Assembly: GCF_013390595.1 (NCBI RefSeq)
Contig: NZ_JACAWV010000008.1
Span: 824,758 to 888,757 of the forward strand
Length of the DNA stretch: 64,000 nucleotides
From: Rhizobium sp. RM
GTDB lineage: Bacteria > Pseudomonadota > Alphaproteobacteria > Rhizobiales > Rhizobiaceae
Direction: 5' to 3'
The first letter of the stretch is position 1. Every line of letters starts with the position of its first letter. The notes under the pieces were generated by a model, which did no database searches, was not told the origin of the DNA, and saw nothing but the letters and a program-made list of their open reading frames with translations. Both the position numbers and the translations under genes were made by a program. Shown one piece after another: positions 44,028-52,358 of the stretch.

Positions 44028-44453
44028 ATGGCAAGCCCGGCCCCGGCGGATATGGAACGGCAAGGTCCGATCATTCTCTTCGATGCCGAATGCGTTCTGT
44101 GCGCCGCAAATGCGCAATTCGTCCTGAAACACGACAGGGCAGGACATTTTCGGCTGGCCTCCATGCAGGGCGTCATCGGCGCGGAAATCTACCGACATCA
44201 CGGTATGGACCCGAAAAACCCGGTCAGCCTTCTGCTTGTCGATGGCGGCAGGATTCGCCAGGACAGTGACGCCGTTCTCGGCATCTACGAAGCGCTAGGC
44301 TTTCCTTGGCGGTCGCTCGGCATAGTGCGTGTCATCCCCGCCTTTCTGCGCGATCCTGTTTATCGCTATGTCGCGCGCAACCGATATCGCTGGTTCGGCA
44401 AACGGCAGGAGTGCTGGGTGGCGCCGCCCGAATACAGGAGCCGAATTCTTTGA
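44028..44453 (+). CDS. DCC-family thiol-disulfide oxidoreductase-like protein (DUF393)
   Basis: 141 residues. The family signature DxxCxxC is present as DAECVLC (Cys22, Cys25) in a thioredoxin-like start (IILFDAECVLCAANAQFVLKHD). The C-terminal YVARNRYRWFGKRQECW is also characteristic. The role is unknown; a redox function is inferred from the CxxC. GGAAG lies ahead of the start. The next gene begins 60 bases later on the same strand and carries DUF4166; these two families often occur together as I recall. Confidence 0.88.
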   Translation: MASPAPADMERQGPIILFDAECVLCAANAQFVLKHDRAGHFRLASMQGVIGAEIYRHHGMDPKNPVSLLLVDGGRIRQDSDAVLGIYEALGFPWRSLGIVRVIPAFLRDPVYRYVARNRYRWFGKRQECWVAPPEYRSRIL

Positions 44454-44512
44454 GCGGGAAGTGCAGGCGTTTTTAAAGATAGTCATTTGAAAATCGATTG
44501 GGGTGTGCGTCG

Positions 44513-46207
44513 GTGAAGATATTGATCCTCGGCGGTTATGGTGTGTTTGGCGGTCGGCTTGCAGAACTGCTTGCCGATATGTCCGGTCTGGAAATTCTGG
44601 TCTGCGGTCGAACCCTGACCCGTGCCGAGGCTTTTTGTGCGGACTATAAGGGGCGGCCGAAACTTACGCCCGTCGCACTCGATCGTCGGGATATTAAAAC
44701 TGCCTTGCACGTCCATGCTCCCGGTCTCGTTGTCGATGCCTCGGGCCCTTTTCAGGATTACGGGACCGAACGCTACGCAGTCATAGAAGCGTGTCTCGAG
44801 GCACATATCGATTATCTGGACTTTGCCGATGCCGCCGACTTTGTTTTCGGTGTCAGCCAGTTCGATGTCCGCGCGAAGTCCGCGGGTGTGTTCGTTCTCT
44901 CAGGCGTCAGCAGTTTTCCCGTTTTGACGGCGGCTGTTTTGCGCGAGATCGCCAAGGAGATGGATGTCGTCAGGGTCCAAGGTGGCATTGCGCCTTCTCC
45001 TTATGCCGGAATTGGTCTGAACGTGATGCGCGCCGTGGCGGGTTATGCCGGGGCGCCGGTCAAGCTCTGGCGAGACGGCAAGCACGCTCACGGCATTGGG
45101 CTGGCGGAAAGCATGCGCTACACGGTGGCTGTTCCCGGAAAGCTCCCGCTCAGGAACGTGCACTTCTCACTTGTCGATGTGCCGGACCTGCAGGTGATCC
45201 CGCCGGAACATGCGACAATGAAAGATATCTGGATGGGTGCTGGTCCCACACCTGAAATTCTGCACCGTATGCTGAACCTGCTGGCAAAAGCGCGAGTGCG
45301 TTTTGGTTTGCGGTCCTTCGAACCGCTCTCTGTCTTTTTCTATACCGTCTTGAACCTGTTGCGCTTTGGCGAACACCGGGGCGGCATGTTTGTGCACGCC
45401 CACGGTCTGGCAGGCGGCAAGCCCACTGAGATGAGCTGGCATATGTTGGCGGAGGGGGACGATGGTCCTTACATCCCCTCGATGGCAATAGAAGCGATCA
45501 TTCGCAAATTGCAGGCTGGTGAGCGACCGCAAACAGGTGCCCGCTCGGGCGCCCACGCGCTTGATCTTGCCGATTACGAAAGGCTATTTCGCCGCAAGAC
45601 CATTTTCACCGGTTTCCGTCGTGACGAACCAACTTTGCCCTTGTTTCGCAAGGTGCTGGGCTCGGCCTTTGACGATCTGCCGCCGCGACTGCGCGAACTG
45701 CACGAAAGTGTTGCAACCCGGAACTGGCACGGCTTTGCTGAGGTCCGGCGCGGACAAGGTATGATGGCGCGAATGATCTCCGCGATATTCGGCTTTCCCA
45801 AAGAGGCAAATCAGGTGCCCGTCAGTGTAACGCTCACTCCTGAGAAAGACGGGGAGCGCTGGACACGAGACTTCGGCGGAAGACGCTTCTCGTCTGTTCA
45901 GTCACCTGGCTCCGGCAAGGATACGTATCTGCTGCTGGAACGTTTCGGCATCGTCACGGTGGCCCTTGCACTTGTGCTGCACGATGGCCGGTTGGCGTTC
46001 GTTCCGCGTCGCTGGCGCGTGTTGGGCGTCCCGTTGCCCGGCTTCCTGCTGCCATCAGGTGCGAGCTTCGAAACACAGGAAGGCAACGATTTTTGTTTCG
46101 ACATCGATATTTCGCTGCCGTTGATCGGCCCGATCGTTGCGTACAAGGGAAGGCTGCAACCAGCGCAGGCGCGGCAGGATTTGCCGGTCATTGAAGAGGT
46201 CGCCTAG
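44513..46207 (+). CDS. Saccharopine dehydrogenase-like NAD(P) domain fused to DUF4166
   Basis: 564 residues from GTG 44513, with a GGGG motif nine bases upstream. The N-terminal Rossmann domain (VKILILGGYGVFGGRLAELLAD) resembles saccharopine dehydrogenase. The C-terminal part from about residue 385 (PLFRKVLGSAFDDLPPRLRELHE...) is DUF4166, ending in SLPLIGPIVAYKGRL. The substrate is unknown. The fusion suggests a reductase acting on a hydrophobic compound bound by the DUF4166 domain, which is inference. It lies between the DCC gene and glnE. Confidence 0.82.
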   Translation: MKILILGGYGVFGGRLAELLADMSGLEILVCGRTLTRAEAFCADYKGRPKLTPVALDRRDIKTALHVHAPGLVVDASGPFQDYGTERYAVIEACLEAHIDYLDFADAADFVFGVSQFDVRAKSAGVFVLSGVSSFPVLTAAVLREIAKEMDVVRVQGGIAPSPYAGIGLNVMRAVAGYAGAPVKLWRDGKHAHGIGLAESMRYTVAVPGKLPLRNVHFSLVDVPDLQVIPPEHATMKDIWMGAGPTPEILHRMLNLLAKARVRFGLRSFEPLSVFFYTVLNLLRFGEHRGGMFVHAHGLAGGKPTEMSWHMLAEGDDGPYIPSMAIEAIIRKLQAGERPQTGARSGAHALDLADYERLFRRKTIFTGFRRDEPTLPLFRKVLGSAFDDLPPRLRELHESVATRNWHGFAEVRRGQGMMARMISAIFGFPKEANQVPVSVTLTPEKDGERWTRDFGGRRFSSVQSPGSGKDTYLLLERFGIVTVALALVLHDGRLAFVPRRWRVLGVPLPGFLLPSGASFETQEGNDFCFDIDISLPLIGPIVAYKGRLQPAQARQDLPVIEEVA

Positions 46208-46227
46208 CTCTAGAGGAGGTGGCTCAT

Positions 46228-46264
46228 CTCACCCGGTGAGCGGAAATCGATTTGGATTTCCGCT
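46228..46264 (+). other. Two hairpins in the glnE leader
   Basis: First: CTCACC-C-GGTGAG (46228-46240). Second: perfect ten-base arms AGCGGAAATC / GATTTCCGCT around GATTTG (46239-46264). They share two bases, so only one can form fully at a time. Neither is followed by a U run. They lie 57 bases before the glnE start and could end the upstream transcript or form a leader switch. Confidence 0.4.
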
Positions 46265-46320
46265 CCAATGCGGTAGGGACGATATGCAGGTATGGGACCC
46301 TGCAGGCAGGGAGAGAGACA

Positions 46321-49290
46321 GTGCAGAAGACAAATGCCGAAGGCAAATGGCTTGGTGACGTTCAGCCGGATGTGATCCGCCCTTATACGCAGGCCGAACT
46401 GAAGTCGGTGTTGTCGACGCTGAAGGACATCGGTCGTAGCGAACCCGCTGTGGCGGATCTGCTTGCGGGAGAAAGCACGCTCAAGACCTTCATTGCCAAC
46501 GCCTTTACTCTTTCGCCTTATCTGCGTGACATGGCCACGGCGGACGAAGGTTTGCTGACGCTTGCCATATCTGGCCCGGTTGAGCCACTGCTCGCAACGC
46601 TGGTGGAGGAAGCTCGCAATAGCTGGAAGCCTTTGGAAGATGCGGGAACCCCTGTCGAAAACGAAGTCATGTCGAGGCTTCGTATCGCCAAGCGTCGGCT
46701 TTCCTTCATCGCCGCACTTGCCGATCTCGCACGGATCTTCACCGCCCGCGACACAACGCGCTGGTTGAGCGATATGGCGGATGCGTCGCTCTCAGCAGCC
46801 ATCGACCATCTTCTGCTTGCAGCGCATGAGGGCGGAAAACTGGTCCTCAGGGATGTGGCTGCACCGAGCGAAGGTTCGGGCCTGATCGTTCTCGGCATGG
46901 GCAAACTCGGCGCGCACGAACTGAACTATTCATCCGATATCGACGCAGTTGTCTTTTTCGAGCCGTCCGCAGGCATCATGAAAGATCCGCTCGATGCCAC
47001 CGAGAATTTTGGTCGCATGATGCGCCGTCTCGTCCGCATCATGCAGGAGCGCACCGCAGACGGTTATGTGTTCCGCACCGATTTGCGACTGCGCCCGGAC
47101 CCCGGCTCGACGCCGCTTGCCATTCCGGTTGAAGCAGCGCTGACCTATTACGAGGGCCGGGGTCAGAACTGGGAGCGCGCCGCCTACATCAAGGCGCGTC
47201 CGGTTGCAGGCGATCTGAAGGCAGGCGCCAACTTCCTGCGCGAACTGACGCCCTTCATCTTCCGCAAATATCTTGATTACGCGGCGATTGCCGACATCCA
47301 TTCGATCAAGCGGCAAATCCATGCCCACAAGGGACATGGCGCGATTGCCGTGAAGGGGCACAACGTCAAGCTCGGACGTGGCGGTATTCGCGAAATAGAG
47401 TTCTTCGCCCAGACGCAGCAATTGATTGCCGGCGGTCGTATGCCGGCATTGCGTGTCCACTCCACCGGGCAGGCGCTGGCTGCCTTGACCGAAGCGAAAT
47501 GGATCGATCCTGAAACTCGCGATAGTCTGACGGACGCTTACTGGTTTCTGCGTGAGGTGGAACACCGCATCCAGATGGTGCGGGACGAGCAGACCCACAC
47601 CTTGCCGGACAGCGAGTCCGAACTGAAACGCATCGCCTTCATGCTTGGTTTTGCCGACACCAAGGCCTTTGCCGAAAAGCTCGAGGGTGTGTTGCGTCTG
47701 GTGGAGCGCAAATACTCTGCCCTGTTTGAACAGGAAGTGAAGCTGTCAGGCGATGGTGGCAATCTGGTTTTCACCGGCCAGAAAGACGACCCGGATACGC
47801 TGAAGACCTTGGCTTCGCTTGGTTTCCAACGGCCGGAAGATATTTCTCGCGTCATCCGCACCTGGCACAATGGCCGCTATCGGGCAACGCAATCGGTGGA
47901 AGCACGCGAGCGACTGACGGAATTGACGCCGGACCTGCTGAAAGCCTTTGGCGAAAGCACGCGTGCGGATGAGGCGCTACTGCGGTTCGACAATTTCCTC
48001 TCCGGCCTGCCTGCTGGTATCCAACTCTTTTCGTTGCTCGGCAACAATCCGGCACTTCTGTCGCTGCTGGTAACGATCATGTCTTCTGCGCCAAGGCTTG
48101 CCGAAATCATCGCGGCCCGTCCACATGTGTTCGATGGCATGCTTGATCCCGCTCTGATGAGCGATATTCCGACGCGCGATTATCTTGCTGCCCGCATGGA
48201 CAATTTCCTGTCTTCTGCGGTTCACTACGAGGACGTTCTGGATCGGCTGCGCATCTTCGCCGCCGAACAACGCTTCCTGATCGGTGTGCGACTGCTGACT
48301 GACGCCATCCATGGCGATATTGCCGCCCGCGCTTTTACTCATCTTGCCGATCTGGTGATCGAGGCGGCACTGAAAGCGGTGCTGGCGGAAATGGAAACAG
48401 CGCATGGTCAATATCCCGGTGGCCGCGTTGCTGTCATGGGCATGGGCAAGCTTGGTTCGTTCGAACTCACAGCAGGTTCGGATGTCGATCTGATCCTGCT
48501 TTATGACTACGACGACAGCGCACATGAATCGACCGGTGCCAAACCGCTCGATGCCGTGCGCTACTTCACCCGTGTCACACAAAGGCTGATCTCGGCACTT
48601 TCCGCCCCGACGGCGGAGGGGGTGCTCTATGAAGTCGACATGCGCCTTCGCCCTTCGGGCAACAAAGGTCCGGTCGCGACACGCATCGCAGCCTTTGAGA
48701 AGTATCAGCGCACGGAGGCCTGGACTTGGGAGCATATGGCCCTGTCGCGCGCAAGGCTCATTTGCGGCGACGCCTCGTTGATCGAGGATGCCGGAAAGAT
48801 CGTTGCGTCAATCCTATCCGAGAAACGGGATGTGTCGAAAGTCTCCGCAGATGTTCTTGAAATGCGCTCGCTGATTGAGCAGGAAAAACCGCCGGAAAAC
48901 ATCTGGGACTTCAAGCTTATCCCCGGTGGTCTGATCGATCTGGAGTTCATCGCGCAGTTTTTGGCGTTGGTCGGACCCGCCAAGGGACTGCCTGCGCACA
49001 AGCCCGGCCTGAGTACACGTGAAGCGCTTCAGGCCATGGCAGCGGGAACAATGGACCCGATGGCCTTCGACGACTGCATGAAGGCGATGGCGCTTTACAC
49101 GGAAATTTCGCAGATCGTCCGTCTGTGTATCGATGGCGGCTTCAATCCGAAGGAAGCCCCGGCAGGTCTGGTCGACCTTGTCTGCCGTGCGGGAGATTGC
49201 CCCAATATTCAGACCCTGGAAGGTGAGGTGAAGCGACTGTCGAAGGCGGTACGCAAAGCCTATCAGTCAACGGTCAAGAATGGCGGCTGA
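46321..49290 (+). CDS. glnE: Bifunctional glutamine synthetase adenylyltransferase/adenylyl-removing enzyme
   Basis: 989 residues from GTG 46321, with a GGGAGAGAG region upstream. GlnE attaches AMP to, or removes it from, glutamine synthetase under PII control. Two nucleotidyltransferase domains are present: LGMGKLGAHELNYSSDIDAV (N-terminal deadenylylase) and MGMGKLGSFELTAGSDVDLI (C-terminal adenylylase), both with the catalytic Asp pair, each followed by its GlnD PII-uridylyltransferase-type helical domain. Length is normal. It is convergent with pleC. Confidence 0.96.
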   Translation: MQKTNAEGKWLGDVQPDVIRPYTQAELKSVLSTLKDIGRSEPAVADLLAGESTLKTFIANAFTLSPYLRDMATADEGLLTLAISGPVEPLLATLVEEARNSWKPLEDAGTPVENEVMSRLRIAKRRLSFIAALADLARIFTARDTTRWLSDMADASLSAAIDHLLLAAHEGGKLVLRDVAAPSEGSGLIVLGMGKLGAHELNYSSDIDAVVFFEPSAGIMKDPLDATENFGRMMRRLVRIMQERTADGYVFRTDLRLRPDPGSTPLAIPVEAALTYYEGRGQNWERAAYIKARPVAGDLKAGANFLRELTPFIFRKYLDYAAIADIHSIKRQIHAHKGHGAIAVKGHNVKLGRGGIREIEFFAQTQQLIAGGRMPALRVHSTGQALAALTEAKWIDPETRDSLTDAYWFLREVEHRIQMVRDEQTHTLPDSESELKRIAFMLGFADTKAFAEKLEGVLRLVERKYSALFEQEVKLSGDGGNLVFTGQKDDPDTLKTLASLGFQRPEDISRVIRTWHNGRYRATQSVEARERLTELTPDLLKAFGESTRADEALLRFDNFLSGLPAGIQLFSLLGNNPALLSLLVTIMSSAPRLAEIIAARPHVFDGMLDPALMSDIPTRDYLAARMDNFLSSAVHYEDVLDRLRIFAAEQRFLIGVRLLTDAIHGDIAARAFTHLADLVIEAALKAVLAEMETAHGQYPGGRVAVMGMGKLGSFELTAGSDVDLILLYDYDDSAHESTGAKPLDAVRYFTRVTQRLISALSAPTAEGVLYEVDMRLRPSGNKGPVATRIAAFEKYQRTEAWTWEHMALSRARLICGDASLIEDAGKIVASILSEKRDVSKVSADVLEMRSLIEQEKPPENIWDFKLIPGGLIDLEFIAQFLALVGPAKGLPAHKPGLSTREALQAMAAGTMDPMAFDDCMKAMALYTEISQIVRLCIDGGFNPKEAPAGLVDLVCRAGDCPNIQTLEGEVKRLSKAVRKAYQSTVKNGG

Positions 49291-49334
49291 CGGGCCAACG
49301 TCTTGAACGGAAGCCCATTTCTGCCGTTGCGATA

Positions 49335-51671
49335 TCAATGCTTCGTGCCGCAACGCGCCTCGGCATGGGGAATGACAATCGTGACCACCGTGCCCTTGCC
49401 CTCGCAGGAGCGGATTTTCATCGTGCCACCATGCAGCTTGACGAGTGAGCGCGAAATGGCGAGGCCGAGACCTGAACCGCCCTGGCTCTTGGCATATTGG
49501 CTTTGTACCTGCTCGAAAGGTTGGCCAATCTTGTCGAGCGCCTTGGCGGGAATGCCGATGCCTGTATCGGCAATCGTCAGCATAAGGGCGGCTTCATGAA
49601 CATGGGTGCGAAGCGCGATGTGACCGCCGTCTCCCGTGAACTTCACGGCATTGGACAAAAGGTTCAGCATGATCTGCTTCATGGCTCGGCGGTCGCCGTG
49701 CATGGTCAGGCCTGAGCAGACGCGCTGGTGAACGGTAATGGCCTTCTGTTCCGCCTGAATGGCGGTAAGCCGCAACGTTTCCTCGATCAGCGGAGCAAGA
49801 TCGACCGTCTCGCGGTTGATGCGCATATGTCCTGCTTCGATCTTCGACATGTCGAGAATGTCGTTGATGACGTTCAGCAGGTGTTTGCCGCTGTCGTGGA
49901 TGTCACGCGCATATTCGGAATATTTTGGTGAGCCCACCGGACCGAACATTTCCGCCAGGAGGATTTCTGAAAAGCCCAGGATGGCGTTGAGCGGCGTGCG
50001 CAGTTCATGGCTCATATTGGCAAGGAACTCTGACTTCGCCTTGTTGGCAGCCTCTGCGCGTTCTTTTTCTGACAGGTAATTGGCGTTGACCGCAGATAGC
50101 TCTGTCTTCTGGCGTTCCAGCTTGTGTTGCGAGGCCGAGAGATCGCCAATCGTTGCCATCAGGCGACGCTCGGATTCGCGCAGGCGCTCCTGATGGCGCT
50201 TGAGAAGCGAGATGTCGGTACCGACAGAGACAAGTCCGCCGTCGCGGGTACGGCGTTCGTTGATCTGCAGCCAGCGATCATCGGCAAGCTGCACTTCCAT
50301 GGTGCGGGAGAGGCCGGATTGATCGGGATCGGCAACGCGGCGTTCCGTAACCGGACGCGAGGCGGCAGCCAGCAGGACAGCCTTTTCGGTGCCAGCGACG
50401 AGAACGCTGTCCGGCAGGCCGTAAGCCTGCTGATAATGGGTGTTGCACATCACCAGACGGTCGTTCTTGTCCCAGAGAACAAAGGCTTCCGAGGTGGATT
50501 CGATCGCGTCGGCGAGGCGCTGATCGGCCTCTGCATAACGTTGTGCCAGACGGTGCTGCTCGGTGACATCCATGGCGATGCCGATCACACGCGGACCATT
50601 GTTCGTGCGGATGACCTGGGCACGGGCGCGCAGCCAGACGTAATGTCCCTTGGAGTGGCGCATGCGGAAGATCTGGTCGATCTGGCGAAGGTTGCCACAA
50701 CCCACAGCGCGGGCGAGTTCATAGAGGTTGCCGTCCTCGGAATGCATCATGCGGGCGGCGTCGGAGAAGGACAGGGGTGCTGCCTTCGGCGGCATGCCCA
50801 GAATTTCATAGAGCGATCCCGACCAGAACATGCGCCGGGTGGACAGGTCGAAATCCCAGAGACCGCACCGGCCGCGCGACAGCGCGGTCTCAACCCGCAG
50901 GTTGGATTCCGCAAAAATATCGTCCGCATCGCGTGCGCGTCTGACCTGCATGTAGTAGGCGTAGAGGATAACGAGCAGGATGGCGGAAATGCCTGCGAAC
51001 AGCGTCACGTTCATGGCAATTTCGCTGCGCCAGAAAGAGCGGATCGGCTCAAGCGACCTGGCGGCAATCACCATGCTGCCGTCGCTGCCGAACGGGATCA
51101 TCGTGGCGTAGTGCTGGATGCCGTCGATCGTGGTCTCGACGGTGCCGGGTGCGCCGGGAAAGCGCTGGACGATAGCAATTTCCGGCAGCAGCGCGGGAAG
51201 GGCGGTGCCAATGTAAAGCGGTGCTTGCTTGCCTGCACCGGCAAAGATCCGGCCATTGCTGCCTGAGAGCAGAACCAGGGTTCCATCGGCAAGACTGCCA
51301 GGCGGCAGCGCGGCCAGCAGGCTTGTCTCCGCAGGCGTGCGATCCTGCATGGCGAAAACCTTGCCATTGTTGAGTAGGGCGGCCTTTGCCGTAAGCGCGG
51401 TCAAGGCCGTGCTGTGGCGGGCCGCTTCTTCCATGCGGCTGTATTCGGAAACGATACCAAGCACGCGCGATGCAGCAACGACAACGAGGAACGCCAGAAT
51501 AAGAATAGGAATCAAGCGCTTGAGCAGGCTTTCAACCTGCGGAATTCGCCGCTCGTCGCCATCCATCAGACCCATCAGGTCACTGGAGAGGCGCTCTCCC
51601 CAGGCCGCAAAGTCTGAAAATTTGGCATACGGCCGCTCATCGCCCGCAGTCGCCCGCCGCACGTTCGTCAT
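49335..51671 (-). CDS. pleC: PleC-type histidine kinase/phosphatase
   Basis: 778 residues. A cytoplasmic N-terminus, membrane helix (about 50-72), periplasmic domain, second helix (about 218-240), two PAS domains (about 255-370 and 375-490), HisKA with His555 (NMSHELRTPLNAILGFSEIL) and a HATPase with DTGIGI and GSGLGLAIS. PleC dephosphorylates DivK and DivJ phosphorylates it; together they set CtrA activity and polarity. I identify it as PleC from this layout and from its place after glnE, which matches pleC (SMc02369) in S. meliloti as I remember. A CtrA box lies 99 bases upstream. Confidence 0.82.
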   Translation of the reverse strand: MTNVRRATAGDERPYAKFSDFAAWGERLSSDLMGLMDGDERRIPQVESLLKRLIPILILAFLVVVAASRVLGIVSEYSRMEEAARHSTALTALTAKAALLNNGKVFAMQDRTPAETSLLAALPPGSLADGTLVLLSGSNGRIFAGAGKQAPLYIGTALPALLPEIAIVQRFPGAPGTVETTIDGIQHYATMIPFGSDGSMVIAARSLEPIRSFWRSEIAMNVTLFAGISAILLVILYAYYMQVRRARDADDIFAESNLRVETALSRGRCGLWDFDLSTRRMFWSGSLYEILGMPPKAAPLSFSDAARMMHSEDGNLYELARAVGCGNLRQIDQIFRMRHSKGHYVWLRARAQVIRTNNGPRVIGIAMDVTEQHRLAQRYAEADQRLADAIESTSEAFVLWDKNDRLVMCNTHYQQAYGLPDSVLVAGTEKAVLLAAASRPVTERRVADPDQSGLSRTMEVQLADDRWLQINERRTRDGGLVSVGTDISLLKRHQERLRESERRLMATIGDLSASQHKLERQKTELSAVNANYLSEKERAEAANKAKSEFLANMSHELRTPLNAILGFSEILLAEMFGPVGSPKYSEYARDIHDSGKHLLNVINDILDMSKIEAGHMRINRETVDLAPLIEETLRLTAIQAEQKAITVHQRVCSGLTMHGDRRAMKQIMLNLLSNAVKFTGDGGHIALRTHVHEAALMLTIADTGIGIPAKALDKIGQPFEQVQSQYAKSQGGSGLGLAISRSLVKLHGGTMKIRSCEGKGTVVTIVIPHAEARCGTKH

Positions 51672-51769
51672 TGTCCCGCCTTGTGATTGTCCCTCATGGA
51701 ATTCGAAGCGCCGCCGCCCGAATCTGCCTTAATGAATCATTTGCGATTCGCCGTGTCCAGAGGGAGAAG

Positions 51770-51784
51770 TTAAAAGAATTTTAA
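51770..51784 (-). promoter_or_regulatory. CtrA-type box upstream of pleC
   Basis: TTAA (51770-51773), seven bases, TTAA (51781-51784), flanked to give GTTAA...TTAAC on both strands. This is a perfect full CtrA consensus, 99-113 bases before the pleC start. Confidence 0.65.
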
Positions 51785-51914
51785 CCCTTTGAACCGACTC
51801 CGCATTTTTTCACGTCGATCGGAGAGGTGATTTCACCGTCGCTGTCGTTTCCGAAAAACAGGACGCCGACGCATCGCTTTTCTGCGAACAGGACGCGTAG
51901 CCGGAAACGATTTT

Positions 51915-52250
51915 TCACGCTTGCGAATAGGCATAGAGAGCAGGCTCCAGCGTCTGGACAACACCATTGCCTGCGGCCGGAAGCCTCGCCACTAAGGCGC
52001 TGACGACGTCCTCGCGGTTCGCCGCGAGCACTTTGGCCTCGAGACTGTGCAAGGCAGGGGCCTCATCCAACTGAACGCTGCAAGAAGACCGATATAGATC
52101 ACGCACTGCGTTTTCGGATCGAGCATCAAGGCCGCTCCAAAGATTTTGGATAGCTTCAACTCAGGCGACCTGCCGTGGGGTTCCGGCGATGAGGCGCTGG
52201 AGCAATGTGCCGATTTGGGACATGTCACATATGAATTTCGCCACCCGATC
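51915..52250 (-). pseudogene. Decayed gene, possibly carboxymuconolactone decarboxylase-like
   Basis: The protein signal moves between frames on the minus strand. It begins with MSQIGTLLQRLIAGTPRQVA (ATG at 52223), continues in a second frame as KIFGAALMLDPKTQCVIYIGLLAA and ends in a third as LDEAPALHSLEAKVLAANRE... to the TGA at 51915. Joined, these look like one helical protein of about 100 residues similar to carboxymuconolactone decarboxylase-type proteins. At least two frameshifts are needed. Family assignment is weak; sequencing error cannot be excluded. Confidence 0.4.
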
Positions 52251-52283
52251 GTGCTGTCAGCGTGATCGGGCTGAAGAAACAAA

Positions 52284-52315
52284 TCCGCCGCCTTGATTGG
52301 GATCAAGGCGGCGGA
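52284..52315 (-). terminator. Strong intrinsic terminator after pepN
   Basis: Perfect 14-base arms TCCGCCGCCTTGAT / ATCAAGGCGGCGGA with a four-base loop. On the minus strand it is followed by TTTGTTTCTTC. It lies 44 bases after the pepN stop. Confidence 0.85.
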
Positions 52316-52358
52316 ATACGTTCTCTGTCATGTCTGGGCGATGCGCTTTTGCTCGCTA

